Assembly (NCBI GenBank): GCA_025351005.1
Contig: JANXWS010000003.1
Span: 86,990 to 150,989, forward strand
Length of the DNA: 64,000 bases
Reading direction: 5' to 3'
Source: Pseudomonadota bacterium
GTDB taxonomy: Bacteria > Pseudomonadota > Gammaproteobacteria > Steroidobacterales > Steroidobacteraceae
Shown: positions 1 through 6,986 of the stretch, in pieces
How the letters are laid out: every line of letters starts with the position of its first letter
How positions within the stretch are numbered: position 1 is the stretch's first letter
Position numbers and translations under genes: made by a program
The notes under the pieces: model-generated
Told to the model about the DNA's origin: nothing
Databases searched by the model: none
The model's input: the letters and a program-made list of their open reading frames with translations, nothing else

Positions 1-21
1 CCAGCCGCAGGCCGGCGCGCC

Positions 22-984
22 GTGACGGGTCCCGCCAGCAGCGTCGTGTTCGCCTACTCCGAGGTCGGCGCGCGTTGCCTCCGCGCACTGCTCGAGGCCG
101 GCGTCGACGTCCGCCTGGTCGTCACGCACGAGGACGACCCCGACGAGCAGCGCTGGTTCGCGGGCGTAGCGGAAATCGCGCGCGGCGCGGGTTGTCGCGT
201 CGTGATGCCGGCCGACCCGGCCGAGCCGGCGCTCGCGGCCGACATCGCGGCGCTCGCACCCGACTTCATCCTCTCGTTCAACTACCGGCGCATGCTGCCG
301 GCGGCGATCCTCGGGCTCGCACGCCGCGCCGCCCTCAACATGCACGGCTCGCTGCTGCCGAAATACCGCGGCCGGGCGCCGGTCAACTGGGCGGTGCTGA
401 ACGGCGAGCGCGAAACCGGCGCGAGCCTCCACTACATGGTCGCGAAACCGGACGCCGGCGCGCTCGTCGGCCAGCAGGCCGTACCGATCGGCCCGGACGA
501 CACCGCCTTCGAGGTCGTCGGCCGGGTCGCGGAAGCGGCGGTCAGCGTGCTCGTCCAGAGCCTGCCGCGCCTGATCGACGGCACTGCGGCGGCGACGCCG
601 CTCGACCTCGCGAGCGGCTCCTATTTCGGCCGCCGCACGCCGGCCGACGGCGAATTCGACTTCGGCTGGGCCGCCGTGCGGATCCACAACCTGGTTCGGG
701 CAGTCGCACCGCCGTTCCCGGGCGCGTTCACGCGCTTCGGCGCCGCGGTACTGCGCGTGCACCGCACCCGCCGCCGCGACGGCGGCGCGCGGCACGCCGC
801 CGCCGGCCCGTGCCTGCTGGTCGAGGACGGCGTGGTCCTGGCGCAGTGCGGCGACGGCGCACGCCTCGAGCTCGTCGAGGCGCTGCTCGACGATCTGCGG
901 CTCGACGCCGCGCAGTTCCTCAAGGCCTTCGGGCACGACCCGGTGCCCGCCCGCCCGCAACCGCGGGCCCAAGCGAGAGCGTGA
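22..984 (+). CDS. arnA: UDP-L-Ara4N formyltransferase (N-terminal half of ArnA as a separate protein)
   Basis: This 320-aa protein matches the formyltransferase domain of ArnA, which N-formylates UDP-4-amino-4-deoxy-L-arabinose with 10-formyl-THF in lipid A modification. The catalytic triad is visible as N106, H108 and D144, with the same spacing as N102/H104/D140 in E. coli ArnA, and the signature HGSLLPKYRGRAPVNW spans about residues 108-123. The GTG start at 22 places the VVFAY strand near the N-terminus as in the family; the reading frame is open to the window edge, so an earlier start cannot be excluded. The stop is 4 nt before the next gene, which encodes the other ArnA half. Cytoplasmic; part of an operon that begins outside the window. 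Confidence 0.88.
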   Translation: MTGPASSVVFAYSEVGARCLRALLEAGVDVRLVVTHEDDPDEQRWFAGVAEIARGAGCRVVMPADPAEPALAADIAALAPDFILSFNYRRMLPAAILGLARRAALNMHGSLLPKYRGRAPVNWAVLNGERETGASLHYMVAKPDAGALVGQQAVPIGPDDTAFEVVGRVAEAAVSVLVQSLPRLIDGTAAATPLDLASGSYFGRRTPADGEFDFGWAAVRIHNLVRAVAPPFPGAFTRFGAAVLRVHRTRRRDGGARHAAAGPCLLVEDGVVLAQCGDGARLELVEALLDDLRLDAAQFLKAFGHDPVPARPQPRAQARA

Positions 985-988
985 CCTC

Positions 989-2041
989 ATGAAGAAGATC
1001 CTGATCCTCGGAGTCAACGGATTCATCGGCCACCACCTGAGCCGCACGATCCTCGCTGCGAGCGACTGGCAGATCTGGGGCATGGACATGCAGGACGACC
1101 GCGTCCGGCCGCTGCTCGACGATCCGCGCTTCCATTTCTTCGAGGGCGACATCACGATCAATCACGAGTGGGTCGAGTACCACATCCGCAAGTGCGACGT
1201 GATCCTGCCGCTGGTCGCGATCGCCACGCCCGCGACCTACGTGCGCGATCCGCTGCGCGTGTTCGAGCTCGACTTCGAGGCCAACCTGCCGCTGATCCGC
1301 CAGTGCGTACGCTACCGGAAGCGCGTCGTGTTCCCGTCGACCTCCGAGGTCTACGGCATGTGCGCGGACACCGAGTTCCACCCGCAGACATCGAACCTGG
1401 TGCTCGGCGCGATCGAGAAACAGCGCTGGATCTACTCCTGCAGCAAGCAGCTGCTCGACCGCGTGATCTGGGCGCATGGCCAGCGCGACGGGCTCGACTT
1501 CTCGTTGATCCGGCCGTTCAACTGGGTCGGCTCGGGTCTCGACTCGCTCGCGACCGCGAAGGAAGGCTCGAGCCGGGTCGCGACCCAGTTCCTCGCGCAC
1601 ATCGCGCGCGGCGAGGACATCCGCCTCGTCGATGGCGGCCGCCAGCGCCGATGCTTCACGCACATCGACGACGGCATCGACGCGCTGATGCGCGTCATCC
1701 GCAACGACGGCGGCATTGCGACCGGCAAGATCTACAACATCGGCAACCCCGCCAACGACCTGTCGATCCGCGAGCTCGCGCAACGGATGATCGCGATCGG
1801 AAAAAAACATCCGGCCTACTCGCGCCAGGCGCAGAAGGTCGGCATCCGCGAGGTCGGTTCCGCCGAGTTCTACGGCAAGGGCTACGAGGACGTGCAAAGC
1901 CGCGTGCCGTGGATCGAGAACACGCGTCAGGACCTCGGCTGGAAGCCGACCGCCGGCATGGACGAGATCCTGACGTCGGTATTCGACGCCTATGCGGCCG
2001 AGGTCACCGCGGCCGCAAGCCTGATCGACAACGACGCCTGA
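989..2041 (+). CDS. arnA: UDP-glucuronic acid decarboxylase (C-terminal half of ArnA as a separate protein)
   Basis: This 350-aa extended SDR oxidatively decarboxylates UDP-glucuronate to the UDP-4-ketopentose that feeds L-Ara4N synthesis. It shows the NAD motif GVNGFIG (residues 8-14), T118-S119-E120 (equivalent to T432/S433/E434 of E. coli ArnA), the Y149xxxK153 pair, and R305 in DVQSR, which sits where the catalytic R619 of ArnA is expected. ATG start 4 nt after the formyltransferase stop implies translational coupling. In enterobacteria these two activities are one fused polypeptide in the same order. Confidence 0.88.
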   Translation: MKKILILGVNGFIGHHLSRTILAASDWQIWGMDMQDDRVRPLLDDPRFHFFEGDITINHEWVEYHIRKCDVILPLVAIATPATYVRDPLRVFELDFEANLPLIRQCVRYRKRVVFPSTSEVYGMCADTEFHPQTSNLVLGAIEKQRWIYSCSKQLLDRVIWAHGQRDGLDFSLIRPFNWVGSGLDSLATAKEGSSRVATQFLAHIARGEDIRLVDGGRQRRCFTHIDDGIDALMRVIRNDGGIATGKIYNIGNPANDLSIRELAQRMIAIGKKHPAYSRQAQKVGIREVGSAEFYGKGYEDVQSRVPWIENTRQDLGWKPTAGMDEILTSVFDAYAAEVTAAASLIDNDA

Positions 2042-2068
2042 GCGGCCCGCCGCCCGGCGCCGCGCCCC

Positions 2069-2983
2069 GTGCAGATCGCGCTCAAGGTCGACGTCGATAC
2101 CTACCGCGGCACGCTCGAGGGCGTGCCGGCGCTCGTCGCCGAGCTCGGCCGGCGCGGCCTGGCCGCGAGCTTCTACTTCAGTCTCGGACCCGACCACACC
2201 GGCCGCGCGCTGCGGCGCGTCCTCCGTCCGGGATTCCTGTCCAAGGTGCGCCGCACCTCCGTCGTCAGCCACTACGGGCTGCGCACGCTGCTGTACGGCG
2301 TGCTGCTGCCCGGCCCGCACATCGGCCGGCGCGCGGCCGCGGTGCTGCGCGCCACGCGCGACGCCGGCCACGAGACCGGCATCCATTGCTACGACCACGT
2401 CTACTGGCAGGACAACGTGGCCGACGAAGGCGCGGCCTGGACCGCACGCCAGGTCGGGCTCGCGGCCGATGCCTACCGCGCGGTGTTCGGCGGCAACGCG
2501 CGCGCCCACTGCGCGGCCGGGTGGCAGGTCAACGCCCACCTGCTCGCTCTCGAGGACCAGCTCGGTCTCGACTACGCGAGCGACAGCCGCGGCACGCACC
2601 CGTTCCTGCCGGCGCTCGACGGCGTCTTCGCCGCCTGCCCGCAGCTGCCGACGACGCTGCCGACGCTCGACGAGCTGATCGGCCTCGACGGCCGCGACGT
2701 CCAGGGCGCGATCGACCGGCTGCTCGACCTCACCGCGGCCCCGCCGGCTGCCGGGGCGCACGTGTTCACGTTGCACGCCGAGCTCGAAGGGCAGCGTTTC
2801 CGGGAACCGTTTCTGCGCCTGGTCGACTGCTGGCGGGGCCGCGGCGCTGAGATCGTGACGCTGGCGCGGCTGCGCGCCCAGCTCGACCCGGCGCGGCTGC
2901 CACGGCATGCAATCGAGCAGGGCGAGATTCCCGGGAGGAGCGGCCGGCTTGCGGTGCAGGGCGGGCGATTGACGGCGGCCTAG
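2069..2983 (+). CDS. arnD: ArnD-like 4-deoxy-4-formamido-L-arabinose-phosphoundecaprenol deformylase
   Basis: This 304-aa polysaccharide-deacetylase-fold protein begins with the NodB-type strand ALKVDVDTYRGT and carries GHETGIHCYDHVYWQ near residue 100, including the metal-binding histidines of the family. ArnD removes the formyl group from Ara4FN-undecaprenyl phosphate before transfer to lipid A, which commits the modification. GTG start 27 nt after the decarboxylase gene, so it is the third gene of the same operon. ArnB, ArnC and ArnT are not in the window. The family call is strong; exact ArnD function is inferred from order and similarity. Confidence 0.85.
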   Translation: MQIALKVDVDTYRGTLEGVPALVAELGRRGLAASFYFSLGPDHTGRALRRVLRPGFLSKVRRTSVVSHYGLRTLLYGVLLPGPHIGRRAAAVLRATRDAGHETGIHCYDHVYWQDNVADEGAAWTARQVGLAADAYRAVFGGNARAHCAAGWQVNAHLLALEDQLGLDYASDSRGTHPFLPALDGVFAACPQLPTTLPTLDELIGLDGRDVQGAIDRLLDLTAAPPAAGAHVFTLHAELEGQRFREPFLRLVDCWRGRGAEIVTLARLRAQLDPARLPRHAIEQGEIPGRSGRLAVQGGRLTAA

Positions 2984-3182
2984 GGCCGGGCGAAGGGAGC
3001 GCGCTTGCGCGCATCATTGCGAATCGACGCCTGAGCCGAACCGCCCTGGCCCGGGCGTTGACCGCGACGCCCGAGCAGCGGGCCAAACCGGGCCTTTGTG
3101 ACCATCCAGTGCTCGGCGCGCAGCGGATGAGGGCAGGATCAAGAGCGAGACGAGGCGGTACCTGACGCAGTGTCAACCGGCC

Positions 3183-3533
3183 CTAGTCCGCCCGGCACCG
3201 GGGCTCCGATCGCTCGAGCACCATTGCGAGCAGATTGGCGACGGTGCGGTGCGCCTCGACCGGGTGGCGCAGCGGCCGCTCGGCGTGCAGCCGGTAGTGA
3301 TTGCGCCGGCCGTCGCGCCGGCGCTCGACGATACCGGCGGCCTCGAGGTCGGCGACGATCTTCTGCACCGCGCGCTCGGTGATGCCGACCGCGAGCGCGA
3401 CGTCGCGGAGCCGCAGCGCCGGGTCCCCGGCAATGCACACGAGGACGTGGCCGTGGTTGCTGAGGAAGGTCCACTGCCGCGGACGCGCCGGCGCGACACC
3501 GGGCCGGCGTCCTTCGGCTGCGCGGGCGGTCAC
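3183..3533 (-). CDS. small winged-helix transcriptional regulator (MarR/ArsR-like)
   Basis: This 116-aa protein has a winged-helix pattern at about residues 22-75 (WTFLSNHGHVLVCIA, then LRDVALAVGITERAVQKIV, then a basic wing RRRDGRRNHYRLH) and a short helical tail. The motif resembles small MarR- or ArsR-type regulators; no metal-binding cysteines are visible. GTG start at 3533 follows a GGGAG sequence at good spacing. It is transcribed away from htpX across a 215-bp divergent gap and towards arnD. Its target is unknown. Confidence 0.7.
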   Translation of the reverse strand: MTARAAEGRRPGVAPARPRQWTFLSNHGHVLVCIAGDPALRLRDVALAVGITERAVQKIVADLEAAGIVERRRDGRRNHYRLHAERPLRHPVEAHRTVANLLAMVLERSEPRCRAD

Positions 3534-3748
3534 GGCCCTACTCCCGGCTGCCTGATCTGCGAAATTGTTTTCACGGTATGATGTTCGTCAGTGACCGTTC
3601 CGGAGTCAAGCGTCGCAGAGCCGGCGGCGGACGCCGAGCGGTCCGGTGGAGACCTTGAATTGCCGCGAGCGCCCCCCACAACAGCAACGGCGGCCGCCGC
3701 GCGGCCACCTCCGTCGACCCGTGTCCGAGCCTGAAGGAGACCGATCCC

Positions 3749-4630
3749 ATGCTGCGCGTGCTGCTGCTCGTCGCCACGAACTTCGCCGTGCTGATACTCG
3801 CGAGCGTCACGCTGAACCTGCTCGGCGTTGGCCCGTGGCTGACCCAGCAGGGCATCCAGTACGGCCCGTTGCTGGTCTTCGGCGCCGTGATCGGCTTCGG
3901 CGGCGCGTTCTTCTCCCTCGCGATCTCCAAGTGGAGCGCCAAGCAGGCGATGGGAGTTCGGATCATCGAGACGGCGCGAGACGACACCGAGGCCTGGCTG
4001 GTCGCGACCGTGCGCCGTCTGGCACAGTCGGCCGGCGTTGGCATGCCCGACGTCGGCGTGTTCGACTCGCCGCAGCCGAACGCATTCGCCACCGGCGCCC
4101 GTCGCGATCACGCGCTCGTCGCCGTCAGTTCCGGGCTGCTCGCGCGCATGAACCGCGCCGAGACTGAGGCGGTGCTCGGCCACGAAATCACCCATGTCGC
4201 CAACGGCGACATGATCACGCTGACGCTGCTGCAGGGCGTCGTCAACACGTTCGTGTTCGTGCTGTCGCGCGTGATCGGCAACCTGGTCGACAGGCTGGTT
4301 TTCCGCCAGTCGGGGCGCAGCGCAGGTCCGGCGTACTGGATCACCTCGCTGGTGGCGCAGATCGTTCTCAGCTTCCTCGCGACCATGATCGTCATGTGGT
4401 TCTCGCGGCGCCGCGAGTTCCGCGCCGACGCGGGCGGCGCCAAGCTCGCCGGCCGCGACGCCATGGTCGCCGCGCTGACGGAACTGAAGAAAGTGCAGAC
4501 CGAAGCGCTGCCCCAGCAGCTGCGGGCCTTCGGCATCGCGGCCGGCGACGAAGGCGGCGCGCTCCGGCGCCTGTTCATGAGCCATCCGCCGCTCGACGAG
4601 CGCATCGCCGCATTGAACGCGGGCCGCTGA
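3749..4630 (+). CDS. htpX: membrane zinc metalloprotease HtpX
   Basis: The 293-aa protein has the HtpX layout: two N-terminal membrane helices (about residues 5-25 and 38-58), the M48 zinc motif HEITH at 145-149, two further hydrophobic segments around 160-220, and the downstream FRADAGGAKLAG segment with the third zinc ligand region. HtpX degrades misfolded inner-membrane proteins together with FtsH. ATG start preceded by AAGGAGA. Length matches the E. coli protein (293 aa). Single gene, divergent from the winged-helix regulator. Confidence 0.95.
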   Translation: MLRVLLLVATNFAVLILASVTLNLLGVGPWLTQQGIQYGPLLVFGAVIGFGGAFFSLAISKWSAKQAMGVRIIETARDDTEAWLVATVRRLAQSAGVGMPDVGVFDSPQPNAFATGARRDHALVAVSSGLLARMNRAETEAVLGHEITHVANGDMITLTLLQGVVNTFVFVLSRVIGNLVDRLVFRQSGRSAGPAYWITSLVAQIVLSFLATMIVMWFSRRREFRADAGGAKLAGRDAMVAALTELKKVQTEALPQQLRAFGIAAGDEGGALRRLFMSHPPLDERIAALNAGR

Positions 4631-4898
4631 CCGGAGCCCGCGGCGATCCGCCCGCGGGCCGGCCCGACTCCGCCCATCCGCCCCCGCCGCTGTCCGCCCG
4701 GCGAGCGCCGGTGCTAGGCTGCCAGCGGTGCTGCTGCTGAGGCCGACCGCGGCGCCCGGCTGCGAGGCCCCCTCGGCCGGCCGCGGCGAGCCTCGCCGCT
4801 GCGCCCGGCGACGCCGGCGGATTCGGAGACCGAATGGAACGTCCTGCGTGGCCGGCCCGTAGCAGCGCACGCCGCGAGACCCGCGGAGCGACCGCCTG

Positions 4899-6341
4899 AT
4901 GGCCGCGCAACCGTCGACGGCCGCGCTTGCGGCGCTCAAGGACGCCCTCGGCCCGGGCGGCTGGCTCGAATCCGCCGCGGACGTGGAGCCTTTCCTGACG
5001 GACTTCCGTCGTCTCTACCACGGCACGACCGCGCTCGTGGCACGACCGGCGACGGTCGCGCAGGTCGTGCGGGTGGTCGCCGTCTGCGCCCGCGAGCGCC
5101 TCGGCATCGTCCCGCACGGCGGCAACACGAGCTACTGCGGAGGCGCGACCCCGGACGCCTCGGGCGCCGAGATCGTGCTCAGCCTCGCGCGCTTGAACCG
5201 CGTGCGCGACGTCGACGCCGGTGGCTTCACCCTCTCGCTCGACGCCGGCTGCACACTGGCGGCCGCGCAGGCCGCTGCGCGCGCGGCGAACCGACGCCTG
5301 CCGTTGTCGCTCGGCTCCGAGGGCAGCGCGCAGATCGGTGGCACGCTCTCGACCAATGCCGGCGGCACGGCGGTGCTGCGCTTCGGGATGATGCGCGAGC
5401 TGGTGCTCGGCCTCGAGGTCGTGCTGCCCGACGGCCGCGTGCTCGACCAGCTGAAAAGCCTGCGCAAGGACAACACCGGCTACGACGTCAAGCAGTTGTT
5501 CCTCGGCGCCGAGGGCACCCTCGGCGTGATCACCGGCGCCTGCCTGAAGCTGTCTGCAGCACCCGGAGACTACGTCACGGCGCTGGCGGCTGTCGGCGGC
5601 ATCGGCGAGGCCGTGGCGCTGCTCGGCCGGATCAGGGACGCATTCGGCGACGCGGTCGAGGGCTTCGAGTACGTGCCGCGGATCGCACACGAGCTCGCGC
5701 TCGCCGGGCTGCCGGGCATCGTCAGGCCCTTCGATCGCCCGCATCCGGCCTTCGCGCTGATCGAGCTCGCGGTGCCGGGCGCCGAGCCCGGCGTCGGTGA
5801 TCGCTTCGGGGAGTTGCTCGGGGCCGAGGCCACGGCGGGGCGGATCCGCGACGCGGTGGTCGCGCGTTCCGGGCCGCAGCGCGACTCGCTCTGGTACCTG
5901 CGCGAGCACGTGCCGGAGGCGCAGACCCGGGCCGGTGCCTCGATCAAGCACGACGTGTCGCTGCCGCTCGCGCGACTGGCGGAGTTCGTGGCGCGGGCCG
6001 AACAGGTACTGGCCGGGATCGCTCCCGCCGCCCGGATCGTCGGCTACGGGCACGTCGGCGACGGCAACCTGCACTTCAACCTGAGCCCGCCCGCGGGCGT
6101 GCTGCGCGGCTCGGCGGCGGAGCGCGAGTTCCTCGCGCTTGCGCCGCAGGTCAACCGCGCGGTCCACGACCTGGTCGCCGAGCTCGGCGGCAGCTTCAGC
6201 GCCGAGCACGGCATCGGCCGCCTCAAGGTCGCCGAACTCGAACGCTACGAGGACCCGGTCGCGCTCGACCTCATGCGGCGGATCAAGGTCGCGTTCGACC
6301 CGCACGGCATCATGAATCCGGGCAAGGTGCTGCGCCGGTGA
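4899..6341 (+). CDS. FAD-linked oxidase (GlcD / D-2-hydroxyglutarate dehydrogenase type)
   Basis: The 480-aa protein has an N-terminal PCMH-type FAD-binding domain (residues about 35-220, with VPHGGNTSYCGGA and LGSEGSAQIGGTLSTNAGG) and a C-terminal FAD-oxidase cap with GYGHVGDGNLHFNL and GSFSAEHGIGRLK near the end. This family oxidises D-2-hydroxy acids (D-lactate, glycolate, D-2-hydroxyglutarate) and passes electrons to a quinone or ETF. No cysteine-rich FeS domain is present, which argues against the fused D-LDH type. Substrate cannot be fixed from sequence. The downstream GNAT gene overlaps its stop by 4 nt. Confidence 0.85.
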   Translation: MAAQPSTAALAALKDALGPGGWLESAADVEPFLTDFRRLYHGTTALVARPATVAQVVRVVAVCARERLGIVPHGGNTSYCGGATPDASGAEIVLSLARLNRVRDVDAGGFTLSLDAGCTLAAAQAAARAANRRLPLSLGSEGSAQIGGTLSTNAGGTAVLRFGMMRELVLGLEVVLPDGRVLDQLKSLRKDNTGYDVKQLFLGAEGTLGVITGACLKLSAAPGDYVTALAAVGGIGEAVALLGRIRDAFGDAVEGFEYVPRIAHELALAGLPGIVRPFDRPHPAFALIELAVPGAEPGVGDRFGELLGAEATAGRIRDAVVARSGPQRDSLWYLREHVPEAQTRAGASIKHDVSLPLARLAEFVARAEQVLAGIAPAARIVGYGHVGDGNLHFNLSPPAGVLRGSAAEREFLALAPQVNRAVHDLVAELGGSFSAEHGIGRLKVAELERYEDPVALDLMRRIKVAFDPHGIMNPGKVLRR

Positions 6342-6964
6342 GCGGCGGGGGGCCCCGGTCGTCACGCGAGCGCCGCCCGCGCGCTGCGGTCCGGGCGAGG
6401 CTCGCGCTGCCGCTCGTCACGTCGCGGCTTGAGCTGCGCGAGTTCGTGCGCGCCGACCTGGCGTCGCTGGGCGCGGTCGCAGACGACCGGCGGGTCCGCC
6501 AGTTCGCGCCGGCTGAGAGTCGCGCGCTCGACGCGGCGCGCCGGGCCGCGACCGGCCCGCGGAGCGCGCCGCGCCGCGCCTATGAGTTGGCGGTGATCGT
6601 GCGGCGCAGCGGCAAGCTGATCGGAGCCTGCGACCTGGCGCTCGCCGGGCGGCGTGCGGCCGACATCGGCTTCATGCTGGCGCCACGCCATTGGGGCTTC
6701 GGCTATGGCACCGAGGTTGCCGCGGCGCTGGTCGGGTTCGGCTTCGAGCAGCTCGCGCTCGAGCACTTGTCGGCCGTGGTCGCGATCGAGAACGAGCGCT
6801 CCCGGCACGTGCTCGAGAACGCCGGGCTCGTCTGGGAGGGCCTGATGCCGCGCGCGCTTCGCATCGGCGGGCGCTGCTGGGACTGCCACCGCTACACCAT
6901 CGACCGGCCACGCTGGCTGGCCGGTCAGGCGCCTTGCGCGACTCCGGCCGCGCGCGGATCATGA
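6338..6964 (+). CDS. RimJ/RimL-type GNAT acetyltransferase
   Basis: The 208-aa protein contains a RimJ-type GNAT domain from about residue 30 (LVTSRLELREF) with the acetyl-CoA loop region RHWGFGYGTEVAAALVGFGF and the late helix NERSRHVLENAGLVWEG. The first 30 residues are basic and low-complexity, so translation may start later, but GTG at 6338 overlaps the TGA of the previous gene (GTGA), the usual coupling arrangement here. Such enzymes acetylate protein N-termini, amino sugars or antibiotics; the substrate is unknown. Confidence 0.75.
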   Translation: MSGGGPRSSRERRPRAAVRARLALPLVTSRLELREFVRADLASLGAVADDRRVRQFAPAESRALDAARRAATGPRSAPRRAYELAVIVRRSGKLIGACDLALAGRRAADIGFMLAPRHWGFGYGTEVAAALVGFGFEQLALEHLSAVVAIENERSRHVLENAGLVWEGLMPRALRIGGRCWDCHRYTIDRPRWLAGQAPCATPAARGS

Positions 6965-6986
6965 CGGCTGCGCCGGGGGGAGATCG

